From RPQJ01 sp963698735 (GTDB lineage Bacteria; Pseudomonadota; Gammaproteobacteria; Steroidobacterales; Steroidobacteraceae), in contig CAVOSA010000006.1 in assembly GCA_963698735.1 (NCBI GenBank), positions 24,755 to 88,754 of the forward strand: a stretch of 64,000 nucleotides of DNA, in the 5' to 3' direction. The notes under the pieces were generated by a model. It was not told where the DNA came from. It saw nothing but the letters and a program-made list of their open reading frames with translations, and did no database searches. Every line of letters starts with the position of its first letter. Position 1 is the first letter of the stretch. The position numbers and the translations under genes were made by a program. This document shows positions 19,902-29,900 of this stretch, piece after piece.

Positions 19902-21014
19902 TTATAGACCGGAAGCCCTCGCGGATTCGACCTGAGACGCGCTCCCTGACGTGGCGGCGATGACTGCGCCGCCCAGGCACTCCTCCCCTTCGTAAAACAC
20001 GGCCGACTGGCCGGGCGTCACGGCGCGCTGCGCCACTTCGGTGCGGACGACACAGCGGCCATCGGGCAGGACCTCGACGTCGCAAGCCTGGTCTGCCTGC
20101 CGGTAACGGGTCTTGACCGAGCACCGGAACTGGCTGGACCGGGTCGTACCTGCGATCCAGTGCGCAGGTTCGGTCGTGAATTCGTCGCACAGCAGCAGCG
20201 GATGGTCGGACTGCTGCACTACGATCAGGGTGTTGGCGGTCAGGTCCTTGGCGGCCACGTACCAGGGCTTTTCGGCGGCGCCGCGGACGCCGCCGACTTC
20301 GAGACCCTGGCGCTGCCCGAGCGTGTAGTACATGAGTCCCCGGTGCGTGCCGAGCCGCTTGCCGTCGGGGGTCTCGATCGGTCCAGGCTGCGCGGGCAGG
20401 TAGGTCGCCAGGAACTGCGCGAACGGCCGTTCGCCGACGAAGCAGATGCCCGTGCTGTCGCGCTTGTCGTGCACCGGCAGCGCGTGTTCGTGGGCGAGCC
20501 GGCGGACCTCGTCCTTCGGCAACTCGCCGACGGGAAACAGCGTCTTCGCCAGCATCGCGCCGGGAACGGTGTGCAGGAAGTAGGTCTGGTCCTTGCCCGC
20601 GTCAACGCCGCGCAGCAGGTGACCCTCGTGCATCCGGGCGTAGTGGCCCGTGGCGAACCACTCGGCCCCCAGTCGGCGCGCGTGTTCGAAACACACGCCG
20701 AACTTGATCTCGCGGTTGCAGGCGACGTCGGGGTTCGGCGTGCGTCCGGCCGCGAGTTCATCCAGGAAATGCCTGAAGACCCGGTCCCGGTATTCCACAG
20801 CGAAGGTCGCGGTGTGCAAAGGAATGCCGAGGTCTTCACAGACCTTGCGCGCATCCTGCAGGTCCTGCGCGGCCGTGCAGTAGCCGTCTTCGTCCTCGTC
20901 CCAGTTGCGCATGAACAGCGCGTGCACGTCGTAGCCCGCGCGCTGCAGCAGCACGGCGGACACGGCGGAATCGACACCGCCGGAGATGGCCAGGACGACG
21001 CGGGGAGAGGGCAT
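19902..21014 (-). CDS. mnmA: MnmA: tRNA 2-thiouridylase
   Basis: A 370-residue ATP-dependent enzyme that makes 2-thiouridine at position 34 of Lys, Glu and Gln tRNAs. The PP-loop ISGGVDSAVSAVLL is at the N-terminus. The two catalytic cysteines are in NPDVACNREIKFG and STGICFVGERPF, and the central GTHRGLMYYTLGQRQGL block and C-terminal beta barrel are complete. Its ATG shares a base with the stop of the nudix gene (TGATG), a coupling also found in other gammaproteobacteria, where nudJ precedes mnmA. The C-terminal tail after VIAATSG is a little longer than usual. Confidence 0.96.
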   Translation of the reverse strand: MPSPRVVLAISGGVDSAVSAVLLQRAGYDVHALFMRNWDEDEDGYCTAAQDLQDARKVCEDLGIPLHTATFAVEYRDRVFRHFLDELAAGRTPNPDVACNREIKFGVCFEHARRLGAEWFATGHYARMHEGHLLRGVDAGKDQTYFLHTVPGAMLAKTLFPVGELPKDEVRRLAHEHALPVHDKRDSTGICFVGERPFAQFLATYLPAQPGPIETPDGKRLGTHRGLMYYTLGQRQGLEVGGVRGAAEKPWYVAAKDLTANTLIVVQQSDHPLLLCDEFTTEPAHWIAGTTRSSQFRCSVKTRYRQADQACDVEVLPDGRCVVRTEVAQRAVTPGQSAVFYEGEECLGGAVIAATSGSASQVESARASGL

Positions 21015-21520
21015 CAGCCGCTGGCGGTGAGCGAGGCGGCGACTTCAGCGACCGTTTCGGTGCTGCGCATCAGGTGAGTGAGCAGGTCGAGCGGGTAGCG
21101 CACGCCGCCGACGTAATCGTCGACGCAGCGCGCCACGAGCGGGCTGCGGTGGCGAGTTTCCGCAGCCATCAGTTGCTCGCGATCGAGCCAGCGCGTGCGC
21201 AGGATGCCGTGATCGAGCGGGCGTGCAGGATCGTGCCCTTCCAGCCGGCCGCAGAACGCAACTCGCAGGAAAGTCCGCGCGATGTGTTCGGGCTGCCAGA
21301 CATAGATGCCGACGACTTCGCGCGGCACGAACGTCCAGCCGGTCTCTTCGAGCGTCTCGCGGGCGACCGCGTGCAGGAACGTCTCGCCGCGCTCCAGGTG
21401 GCCCGCCGGCTGGTTCAGCACGATGCGGCCGCTGGCGCGCTCTTCGACGAACAGGAACTTGCCGTCGCGTTCGACGACGGCGGCCACGGTGACATCAGGT
21501 TTCCAGACCATGCTGTCCAT
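21014..21520 (-). CDS. NudJ-like nudix phosphatase
   Basis: A 168-residue nudix hydrolase. The nudix box GHLERGETFLHAVARETLEE (about residues 39-58) is intact, including the RExxEE core. NudJ in Escherichia coli acts on thiamine pyrophosphate and nucleoside di/triphosphates and lies next to mnmA, as here, which supports orthology. ATG 21520 (MDSMVWKPDVTVAAVV) gives the family N-terminus. A longer open frame upstream is not conserved. The gene overlaps mnmA by one base and lies downstream of the DUF7931 gene. Confidence 0.88.
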   Translation of the reverse strand: MDSMVWKPDVTVAAVVERDGKFLFVEERASGRIVLNQPAGHLERGETFLHAVARETLEETGWTFVPREVVGIYVWQPEHIARTFLRVAFCGRLEGHDPARPLDHGILRTRWLDREQLMAAETRHRSPLVARCVDDYVGGVRYPLDLLTHLMRSTETVAEVAASLTASG

Positions 21521-21602
21521 TATAGCGAGGCCGCGTCGCGCAGTTTTCTTTGAGTCGTGGGGCCGAAATTCGCCTGCCGGGCGGCGGCCGGGGACGGCGT
21601 GG

Positions 21603-22109
21603 TCAGAACTCGACGGCCGTGGCGCGCAGTTCGGGCTGGATGAGGCTGCCCGCCCAGACTTCGTCGAAGTAGGCGAGGTAGTGCTTGACGACCGACACGT
21701 CGTTGAACTCGACGATGCCGTCCCAGGTTGCGGCCTGCTGGCGGTACGCAATGGCCTTGTCGTCGGCGACGATGAACGAGCACGGGTTGCTGCGGTACTC
21801 GGGCGCCACGTTGCGCAGGTCGATGTAGCTGGTCAGCCGGCGCGCCATCATCATGAAGCGGTTGCCTTCGCGCGAGACGCGGCCAGGGTTCGAGATCAGC
21901 ACGCGGAGGCGGGCATGGCTGCGGGCAAGCACCAGGCGTTTCACCGGTTCGAGGAAGAGGTCGTGATCGTAGATCTGGCGCTCGAGGTCGGTCGTGTAGA
22001 TGGAAAGCGTGCGGTGAGCGCGCGTCGCGATCTCCGCGACCGCAGCGCGGTATTCATCCAGGTTCGACAGGATGCTGCGTGTCCCCGTCATGTCCAGCCG
22101 ATGTTCCAT
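21603..22109 (-). CDS. DUF7931-type protein (phospholipase-D-like fold, no catalytic motif)
   Basis: A 168-residue protein resembling the C-terminal half of gammaproteobacterial acetyltransferase fusions (DUF7931). SIYTTDLERQIYDHDLFLEP and RLRVLISNPGRVSREGNRFM recall the repeat fold of phospholipase-D-like nucleases, but no HKD motif is present. In several relatives this domain is fused after a GNAT domain. Here it starts inside the preceding GNAT gene in another frame, overlapping by about 56 bp (ATG 22109 or 22091). Function unknown; the neighbourhood suggests housekeeping. Confidence 0.65.
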   Translation of the reverse strand: MEHRLDMTGTRSILSNLDEYRAAVAEIATRAHRTLSIYTTDLERQIYDHDLFLEPVKRLVLARSHARLRVLISNPGRVSREGNRFMMMARRLTSYIDLRNVAPEYRSNPCSFIVADDKAIAYRQQAATWDGIVEFNDVSVVKHYLAYFDEVWAGSLIQPELRATAVEF

Positions 22110-22569
22110 CCCGCTTCCCGACCGCACGGCGCATGCGCTGGTGCGGTATTCCGACCTCGTCGAACTCCGGGCCATCGGCCCGGAAACCCAGCCGCTCGTA
22201 GAATCCGGCTGCGGACACCTGCGCGTTCAGGTACACCTCGTTGAATCCCCGCTCGGCGGCCAGATCCATGAGGCGACGCATCACGGCGACGCCAGCTCCG
22301 GTGCCACGGTACTGCGGCAGTACTGCGACGCGGCCAATCTTACCGGTGGGTTCCAGGCGACCCGTGCCAACCGCGTCACGTTTTGCGGAAGCTGAGTCGT
22401 CGAATACGAGCGCGTGGGTGACGACGGGATCGAGTTCGTCCCATTCGTCTCGTTCGTCAATGCGTTGTTCTTCGATGAAAACAGTCCGTCGCACCTGCTG
22501 GATCTGCAAGCGATCTTGCGCCCACGTCGCGAGCCTGATGACGTAATCCGGAGCGGGATCCTGACCCAT
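22054..22569 (-). CDS. GNAT-family N-acetyltransferase
   Basis: A 171-residue GNAT acetyltransferase. The acetyl-CoA binding motif A is clear: GRVAVLPQYRGTGAGVAVM (about residues 77-95). VYLNAQVSAAGFYERLGF forms motif B. ElaA-like features at the N-terminus (VFIEEQRIDERDEWDELD) suggest a small-molecule or peptide acceptor. It lies 45 bp downstream of purB on the same strand and overlaps the DUF7931 gene. The last about 20 residues are low in conservation and coincide with that overlap. Confidence 0.85.
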   Translation of the reverse strand: MGQDPAPDYVIRLATWAQDRLQIQQVRRTVFIEEQRIDERDEWDELDPVVTHALVFDDSASAKRDAVGTGRLEPTGKIGRVAVLPQYRGTGAGVAVMRRLMDLAAERGFNEVYLNAQVSAAGFYERLGFRADGPEFDEVGIPHQRMRRAVGKRDGTSAGHDGDTQHPVEPG

Positions 22570-22614
22570 GGCGATGCGGGAACGGACGCTTATGTCAAAC
22601 GGCGCGCGGCCGCT

Positions 22615-23982
22615 TCAGACTTCGCGTGCCAGTTGGGCCGCGAGACCGATGTACGTCGCCGGGGTCAGCGCTTTGAGCCTCGCTTTCTCGGCCTCCGGGA
22701 TCGGCAGTCCATCGACGAACTTTGCGATCGCGGGCCCGTCGATACGGCGGCCCCTCGTCAGGGCCTTGAGCTGCTCGTAGGCGCCCGGCACGGCGTAACG
22801 GCGCATCACGGTCTGGATCGGCTCGGCGAGCAGCTCCCAGTTCGATGCAAGATCTTCACCGAGCCGCACTCGGTCCACCTCGAGTCGTGCGAGGCCGCGC
22901 GAGACGGACTGCACCGCGATGTCGGAATGCGCGAGTGCAACGCCCAGGTTGCGCTGGACCGTAGAGTCGGTGAGGTCACGCTGCCAGCGTGAAACCGGCA
23001 GCTTCTCGGCCAGGAAGCGCAGCAGGGCATTGGCGAGGCCGAAATTGCCTTCGCCATTTTCGAAGTCGATCGGATTGACCTTGTGCGGCATCGTCGAGGA
23101 GCCGACTTCGCCCGCGACGACCTTCTGCCTGAAGTAGCCGAGCGAGACGTAGCCCCAGAAGTCACGGCAGAGGTCCGTCAGGATCGAGTTGCAGCGTGCG
23201 AGCGCGTCACAGTACTCCGCCGTCCAGTCGTGGGGTTCGATCTGTGTCGTGTACGGATTCCACTCCAGGCCGAGCGACTCGACCAGCCGCTGGCCAAGCA
23301 GCGGCCACTCGACGTCCGGGTACGCCGACAAGTGCGCGTTGTAGTTGCCGACGGCGCCGTTGATCTTGCCGCGGATCGGAACGGAGCCGAACGTGTCGCG
23401 CGCCTGGCGCAGGCGTCGCACGAACACTGCGACTTCCTTGCCGAGCGTGGTGGGCGTGGCAGCCTGGCCATGCGTGCGCGACATCATTGCATCGTCGGCA
23501 TGGGCATGGGCCATCGCGCGCAGGGCGCTGAGCAATGCGTCGATGTGCGGCAGCAGTACCTTGCTGCGTGCTTCCTGGCACATCAGCGCGTAGGCGAGGT
23601 TGTTGATGTCCTCCGACGTGCAGGCGAAATGCACGAACTCGAGCCGCGGTTGCCACGCGGGGTGGCCGCCGAGCTTCTGCTTGATGAGATACTCGACTGC
23701 CTTGACGTCGTGGTTGGTCTCGCGCTCGAAGGCCTTGACGGCGGCGGCATCGGCCGCATCGAACCCGTCGCTCACCTGTTGTGCCGCGGCGAGATCCGCG
23801 GTCGTCAGGCCGCGCAGCTCGACGATGTGACGGTCGCCGGCCAGTGCCTGCAGCCAGGCGATCTCCACGCGGACCCGCGCGCGGATGAGCCCCTGCTCGC
23901 TGAAGATTTCCCGGAGGTCGGCGCAGCGCGCGGCATAGCGTCCGTCCACGGGGGAGAGCGCGGTCAACGGGGTGAGACTCAT
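22615..23982 (-). CDS. purB: PurB: adenylosuccinate lyase
   Basis: A 455-residue adenylosuccinate lyase, which releases fumarate in two steps of purine synthesis. The fumarase/aspartase signature GSSTMPHKVNPIDFENGEGN is intact, as are TSEDINNLAYALM and MSRTHGQAATPTTLGKE. This is the long gammaproteobacterial (E. coli-type) form. It leads the leftward group with the GNAT, DUF7931, nudix, mnmA and acnA genes and is divergent from fumC across 81 bp. Confidence 0.97.
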   Translation of the reverse strand: MSLTPLTALSPVDGRYAARCADLREIFSEQGLIRARVRVEIAWLQALAGDRHIVELRGLTTADLAAAQQVSDGFDAADAAAVKAFERETNHDVKAVEYLIKQKLGGHPAWQPRLEFVHFACTSEDINNLAYALMCQEARSKVLLPHIDALLSALRAMAHAHADDAMMSRTHGQAATPTTLGKEVAVFVRRLRQARDTFGSVPIRGKINGAVGNYNAHLSAYPDVEWPLLGQRLVESLGLEWNPYTTQIEPHDWTAEYCDALARCNSILTDLCRDFWGYVSLGYFRQKVVAGEVGSSTMPHKVNPIDFENGEGNFGLANALLRFLAEKLPVSRWQRDLTDSTVQRNLGVALAHSDIAVQSVSRGLARLEVDRVRLGEDLASNWELLAEPIQTVMRRYAVPGAYEQLKALTRGRRIDGPAIAKFVDGLPIPEAEKARLKALTPATYIGLAAQLAREV

Positions 23983-24063
23983 GCGGCCATCCGGGAGGTG
24001 CTACGATCTCGCATGATACCGCAGGGTCCGGCCGGAGCGCCTGCGCGGTTCCCGGAGCTGACC

Positions 24064-25482
24064 ATGGCCGACACCGATTTCCGCGTCGAACGCGACAGCA
24101 TGGGTGAAACCCGCGTCCCCGCCGGGGCGCTGTGGGGTGCCCAGACTCAGCGTGCAGTCCAGAATTTTCCCATCAGCGGCCTCACCATGCCGCGCGGCTT
24201 CATCCGCGCGCTGGGCCTGGTGAAGTGGGCGGCGGCCGGCGCCAACCTCGAACTCGGCGACCTCGACAAGGTCCGCGCCTTCGCCATCCAGCGGGCATCC
24301 CTGGAGGTGGCCGAGGGCCGGCACGACGCTCACTTCCCGGTCGATGTCTTCCAGACCGGGTCGGGCACCAGCAGCAACATGAATGCGAACGAGGTCATCG
24401 CGCGGCTCGCGACGGAGTATGCCGGCGGTTCGACGATACCCGTGCATGCCAACGACCACGTCAACCGCGGGCAGAGCAGCAACGACGTCATTCCGACCGC
24501 GATCCACCTCGGCGCCGCGATCGCACTTTCGGAATCGCTGCTGCCCGCGCTCAAGGAACTCATCGACACGATCAATCGCAAGGCAGGCGACGTCGGCGAG
24601 ACCGTGAAGACCGGTCGCACGCACCTGATGGATGCGATGCCGCTCACGCTCGGGCAGGAGATGGGCGCATGGCGGACGCAACTCGAAGATGCAGTGACTC
24701 GCCTGCAGGGCTGTCGCCCGCGCCTGCACGCGCTGGCCCAGGGCGGCACGGCCGTCGGCACCGGCATCAACGCCAATCCGCACTTCGCGCCGAAAATCGC
24801 TGCGCTGCTCTCGCAGCAGACCGGCCTGGACCTGCGACCGGCGCGAGATTTTTTTGCCGCGCTGGCGTCGCAGGACACGGCCGTCGAATTGTCCGGGCAC
24901 CTGCGCTCGCTGGCCGTCGTGCTGATGAAGATCGCGAACGACCTGCGCTGGATGAACAGCGGTCCGCTGGCAGGCCTGGCCGAAATCTCGCTGCCGGCGC
25001 TGCAGCCGGGCAGCAGCATCATGCCGGGCAAGGTCAACCCGGTGGTCCCGGAGGCCGTGACGATGGTCGCCGCACAGGTCATGGGCAACGACGCCACCAT
25101 CGGCATCGCGGGCCAGTCGGGCAATTTCCAGCTGAACGTGATGCTGCCCGTGATCGCCTACAACCTGCTGCAGAGCATCGACCTGCTTGCCGGCGCGTCG
25201 CGCACGCTGGCGCGCAGCACCGTCGCGGGATTCGCCGTGAACGGCCGGCAACTGGCGCTGGCGCTCAGCCGCAACCCGATGCTCGTGACCGCGTTGAGCC
25301 CCGTCATCGGCTACGACAAGGCGGCCGCGATCGCGAAGAAAGCCTACGCCGAAGGCCGGCCCGTGATCGAGGTTGCCGCCGAAATGACCGACCTGGACGA
25401 GCAGCGGCTGTCGCGGCTGCTCGATCCGGCCGCGCTCACGCGCGGTGGCGAGCAGGGCGGCCCGGTCAAGGGAGAAGGATAG
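24064..25482 (+). CDS. fumC: FumC: class II fumarate hydratase
   Basis: A 472-residue iron-independent fumarase interconverting fumarate and malate. The signature GSSIMPGKVNPVVPEAV (about residues 318-334), TGSGTSSNMNANEVIA and GRTHLMDAMPLTLGQE are visible. ATG 24064 gives the usual MADTDFRVERDSMGE start. It is the first gene of a rightward run: the nudix CoA pyrophosphatase begins directly after its stop, followed by mazG and hrpA. An aspartase reading is less likely given the N-terminal block typical of FumC. Confidence 0.95.
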   Translation: MADTDFRVERDSMGETRVPAGALWGAQTQRAVQNFPISGLTMPRGFIRALGLVKWAAAGANLELGDLDKVRAFAIQRASLEVAEGRHDAHFPVDVFQTGSGTSSNMNANEVIARLATEYAGGSTIPVHANDHVNRGQSSNDVIPTAIHLGAAIALSESLLPALKELIDTINRKAGDVGETVKTGRTHLMDAMPLTLGQEMGAWRTQLEDAVTRLQGCRPRLHALAQGGTAVGTGINANPHFAPKIAALLSQQTGLDLRPARDFFAALASQDTAVELSGHLRSLAVVLMKIANDLRWMNSGPLAGLAEISLPALQPGSSIMPGKVNPVVPEAVTMVAAQVMGNDATIGIAGQSGNFQLNVMLPVIAYNLLQSIDLLAGASRTLARSTVAGFAVNGRQLALALSRNPMLVTALSPVIGYDKAAAIAKKAYAEGRPVIEVAAEMTDLDEQRLSRLLDPAALTRGGEQGGPVKGEG

Positions 25483-26139
25483 TTGCCGGTGCCGGAGTTC
25501 GTCGACACCGTGCCGCTGCGCGCGCGGATCGAGGCCCTGCTGCGCGATACGGTGCCCGGGCGCGACCCGGAGTTTCCCTATGCGGCGCAGTTCAGCAGCG
25601 ACCAGATCGAACTGTTGCGGAAATTGTTGCCCGAGCACCCGGCACGCGCGGCGGTCCTGGTGCCGCTGGTCGAGCGGCCGGCGGGCCTGCAGGTACTGCT
25701 GACGCAACGCGCATCGCACCTCAAGCACCATGCGGGCCAGATCAGTTTTCCCGGCGGCCGCATCGAGCCCGGGGACGCGGGGCCATGGGAAGCCGCGTTG
25801 CGGGAAGCCCAGGAGGAAATCGGTCTCGAGCCGGGTTACGTGACGCGCGCGGGTTACCTGCAGGATCACCTGGTGATCTCCGGCTTTCGCGTGACCCCCG
25901 CCGTCGCCTTCGTGCAGCCCGGATTCGACCTGCGCCTCGACCGCACCGAAGTCGAGGACGTGTTCGAAGTGCCGCTCGAGTTCGTGCTCGACCCGCGCAA
26001 TCACCTGCCGCGCGACCGCAGTGTCGCCGGCCACACCATCGTGACGCACGAAATTCCCTACGAGGGCCGGCACATCTGGGGCGCGACGGCCAGCATGCTG
26101 ATCACGTTCGCGCGGTTGCTGCGGGGCGCGGCGCCATGA
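25483..26139 (+). CDS. Nudix CoA pyrophosphatase (NudL-like)
   Basis: A 218-residue nudix enzyme. It carries the CoA-pyrophosphatase (UPF0035) motif LLTQRASHLKHHAGQISFPG followed by the nudix box ending EAALREAQEEIGL. Family members hydrolyse CoA and CoA derivatives to 3',5'-ADP and phosphopantetheine. The frame opens at TTG 25483 immediately after the fumC stop; GTG 25489 is an equally good start. Its stop overlaps the mazG ATG (ATGA), so translation is likely coupled. Confidence 0.88.
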   Translation: MPVPEFVDTVPLRARIEALLRDTVPGRDPEFPYAAQFSSDQIELLRKLLPEHPARAAVLVPLVERPAGLQVLLTQRASHLKHHAGQISFPGGRIEPGDAGPWEAALREAQEEIGLEPGYVTRAGYLQDHLVISGFRVTPAVAFVQPGFDLRLDRTEVEDVFEVPLEFVLDPRNHLPRDRSVAGHTIVTHEIPYEGRHIWGATASMLITFARLLRGAAP

Positions 26140-26918
26140 CGTCGATCGAGCGGCTGCGACTGATCATGGCGCGTCTGCGGGACCCGCAGGACGGTTGCCC
26201 ATGGGACCGCGAGCAGGACTGGGCTTCGATCGCACCGCACACGATCGAGGAAGCGTACGAACTCGCGGATGCGATTGGCCGCGGCGAGCCCGGCGCGGTG
26301 CGCGACGAACTCGGGGACGTGCTGTTCCAGGTCGTCTTCCAGTCACGCATCGCCGAGGAGCGCGGACTCTTCGATTTCGATGCAGTCGCCGCCGCCATCG
26401 CCGACAAGCTCGAACGTCGTCATCCGCACGTATTCGCTGGCGCGAAGATAGACGATGCCGCAGCCCAGTCGCTCGCCTGGGAGCAGCACAAGCGCGCAGA
26501 ACGCGCGGCCAGGGGGCAGGGGACCGGAGCGCTGGACGGCATCACGCTCGGCCTGCCAGCGCTGACTCGCGCGACGAAACTCGGCTCGCGTGCGGCCCGG
26601 GTCGGATTCGACTGGAAGGATGCGGCGGGCGTGCTGGAGAAGGTCCACGAGGAACTCGGCGAACTGCAGGCCGAGATCGAGCGTGGCGACCGGACGCGCG
26701 CGCACGAGGAACTTGGCGACCTGCTGTTCGCGCTGGCCCAGGCGGCGCGCCACCTCGACATCGATGCCGAGGCCGCGCTGCGCGAAGCGAACACCAAGTT
26801 CGAGCGCCGCTTCCGCGAGGTCGAAGCGCACCTCGCGACCGAAGGCCTGACGCCAGCCGACGTCGACATGGAGCGTCTCGAGTCGCTGTGGGTCCGCGTC
26901 AAGCGGGATCACGGCTGA
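26136..26918 (+). CDS. mazG: MazG: nucleoside triphosphate pyrophosphohydrolase
   Basis: A 260-residue two-domain MazG that hydrolyses NTPs and dNTPs to monophosphates and pyrophosphate. Each all-alpha domain has its metal-binding ExxE/ExxD set: EEAYELADAIGRGEPGAVRD then ELGDVLFQVVF in the first, and EELGELQAEIERGDRTRAHE then ELGDLLFALAQ in the second. The entry CPWDREQDWASIAPHTIEEA is the family signature. It overlaps the preceding nudix gene by 4 bp and lies 6 bp before hrpA. Confidence 0.95.
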   Translation: MTSIERLRLIMARLRDPQDGCPWDREQDWASIAPHTIEEAYELADAIGRGEPGAVRDELGDVLFQVVFQSRIAEERGLFDFDAVAAAIADKLERRHPHVFAGAKIDDAAAQSLAWEQHKRAERAARGQGTGALDGITLGLPALTRATKLGSRAARVGFDWKDAAGVLEKVHEELGELQAEIERGDRTRAHEELGDLLFALAQAARHLDIDAEAALREANTKFERRFREVEAHLATEGLTPADVDMERLESLWVRVKRDHG

Positions 26919-26924
26919 GCCACG

Positions 26925-29900
26925 ATGCCGGGAACGGAGTCCGCCGCAGCGCGCCTCGCGGCCCTGCGTGAACTGTTGCGGGACACCCTGCTGCGGGACC
27001 GTCGCAGGTTGCAGTCCACGCTCGATCGCCTGTCGCGAAGTCCCGCCGCCGCCGATCCGCGCGAGCTGGCGCGACTCGAGTCGCAGGTACGAGCGTCTGC
27101 CGAGCTGGTGGCGGCGCGTCGCGCGTCGGTGCCCCCGATTCGTTACGACGAAACGCTGCCCGTGCACGCGAGGCGCGAGGACATCCGCCGCGCGGTGCAA
27201 GCTCACCAGGTCGTGATCGTGAGCGGCGCCACCGGCAGCGGCAAGAGCACGCAGCTGCCGAAGATCTGCCTCGAAATGGGTCGCGGCGCGGCTGGACTCA
27301 TCGGGCATACGCAACCGCGCCGCATTGCTGCGCAAGCCCTGGCCAATCGCATCAGCGCCGAACTCGGCTCGACCACCGGCGACCTCGTCGGGTACCAGGT
27401 TCGTTTCGTCGATCGCACCAGCCCGCGCACGCTGGTCAAGCTGATGACGGACGGCCTGCTGCTGCGCGAGATCGAGAGCGACCCGCTGCTGCTGCGCTAC
27501 GACACGCTGATCATCGACGAGGCGCACGAGCGCAACCTCAACGTCGACTTCCTGCTCGGTGTCTGCCACCGGCTGCTGCCGAAACGTCCGGACCTGCGGC
27601 TCATCGTCACGTCCGCGACCATCGAGACGCAGCGCTTCGCTGAATTTTTCGGCGGTGCGCCGATCATCGACGTCGAAGGCCAGAGTCATCCGGTCGAGGT
27701 GCGGTACCGGCCGCTGGCCGAGGAAGAGGAAGAAGCGCCGCCGCTGCCGGAGGCAGTGCGCGACGCCATCGAGGAGCTCGAGCGTGATTCGCGCGGCCTG
27801 CGCGGGGACGCGCTGGTCTTCCTGCCCGGCGAAAAGCAGATTCTCGAAACGCGCGACCTGCTGGTGCGCAGCCGCATCGACTGGGACGTGCTGCCGCTGT
27901 ACGGCCGGCTCGCGGGGCCGGAACAGGACCAGGTCTTTGCCGGTCATGCCCGGCGGCGCATCGTGCTCGCGACCAACGTCGCCGAAACGTCGCTCACCAT
28001 TCCGGGCGTGAGGTTCGTCGTCGATGCCGGTCTCGCCCGCGTCAGCCGCTACAGTCCCCGCGCCAAGTTCCAGCGGCTGCCGATCGAGCCCGTGGCGCAG
28101 GCGAGTGCGGACCAGCGTCGAGGCCGTTGCGGCCGCGAGGGCGAGGGCATCTGCATCAGGCTGTACTCGGAGGAGGACTACCTCGCGCGACCACGCTACA
28201 CCGAGCCCGAACTGCTGCGCACGAACCTCGCGAGCCTGGTGCTGCAGATGGCTGCACTCGGCCTCGGCAGTCCGCAGGAGTTCCCGTTTCTCGACGCGCC
28301 GGACGCGCGCCTGCTCAACGACGGCTACCGGCTGTTGCAGGAACTGGGCGCGGTGGATGGCGAGCGGCGCATCACGCGACTCGGCCGGCAGATGGCCTCG
28401 TTGCCGGTCGATCCTCGGCTCGCGCGCGTCCTGGTCGAGGCCGGACGCACGGGATGCATGGACGAGGCGTTGACCATCGTGTCGTTCCTCAGCATCCAGG
28501 ATCCGCGCGAACGACCATCGGACAAGACCGAGGCTGCCGACGAGAAGCACGCGCAGTTTGCCGACGAGCGCTCCGATTTCGTCGGCGTGGTGAACCTGTG
28601 GCAGGCGTCGCGTGAACCCGCCGCGGGCGGCAACCGGGCCCTGCGGCACTGGTGCCGCGGGAACTTCCTGTCCTTCCTGCGCATGCGCGAATGGGGCGAC
28701 CTGCGCGAGCAACTTGCCGACATGTCGCGTGGACTGGTGCGAGACGCGGCGAACCAGCAAGCGGCCGGCACGGCGGCGCTGCACCAGACACTGCTCACCG
28801 GGTTTCTCGGCGGGATCGGTGTCCTCGACGAGGCGCGCACGTATCTCGGCGCCCGCGACACCCGGTTCGTGATTGCGCCAGGCACCCCGCTACAGAAGCG
28901 CCCGCCGCACTGGATCGTGGCGGCCAGCCTCGTCGAGACCCACCGCTTGTATGCGCGCATGGTGGCCCAGGTGCAGCCCTCGTGGATCGAATCGGCCGGG
29001 GCCCACCTCGTGAAGCGCACGTACGCCGACGCGGAGTGGGACGCGCTGCGTGGCATGGCTTTCGCGCGCGAGACGGTATCGCTGTATGGGCGCGTGCTGA
29101 GCAGCGGCCGCCGCGTCAGTTTTTCCACCGTCGATCCGCTGGCTGCGCAGCGCATGTTCGTCGAGGAAGCGCTGGTTCGCCGCCAGCCTTCGATGCCGTT
29201 CGCGTTCCTGGATCGCAATGCCGGCACCCGCGCCCGGCTCGAGCGAGCCGAATCCTGCCTGCGCCGGCGCGACCTGCTGGCGGGCGAGGAATCGATCGTG
29301 CGGTTCTACCTCGAGCGCGTGCCGGCGACGATCGCTTCCACCCGCGCCTTCGAGAAATGGTGGCGCGCAGAGGAGCGGACGCGACCGCATTATCTCGACG
29401 CCGCCGAGCAGGTGTTCCTTGCACAACCGCTGCCCGAGGTCCGTGCACGGGACTATCCGGCCACGTTCGACGTGCACGGCAACGCCCTGCACCTGAACTA
29501 CCGGTTCGACGCCACGGCAGCGGATGATGGCGTCACGCTCGAGTTGCCATTGCCGCTGCTGCGCGCGCTCGACGCGCAGCGGCTCGAGTGGCTGATTCCG
29601 GGCTGGCTGCGCGAAAAAGTCATCGCCCTGCTGCGCGGCTTGCCCAAGGATGTAAGGCGCGAGATCGTGCCGATTCCGGACGCGGCGGATCGCCTGCTCG
29701 CAAGCCTGCCGGAATTCGGCAGCGGCTCGCTGCTGGCGCACGTCGCGGCGTTCGCCACGCAGGAGGCCGGCGTCCGCGTCGAACCAGCGCAGCTCGCCGC
29801 GATACCGCTGCCGCCGTGGCTCAGCGTCAACCTGCGAGTCACGGATGCTGCAGGCAAGGTCGTGCGCGTGAGCCGTGATCTCGCCACCCTGCGGGACGAG

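Noticed and set aside
24132..26918. A 928-codon plus-strand frame across fumC, the nudix gene and into mazG
   Set aside because: Only its last part is real (mazG from 26136). The earlier part is an Arg/Ala/Gly-rich shadow of fumC.
26343..28784. Long minus-strand frames opposite mazG and hrpA
   Set aside because: Antisense shadow of conserved helicase coding sequence; no recognisable motif.
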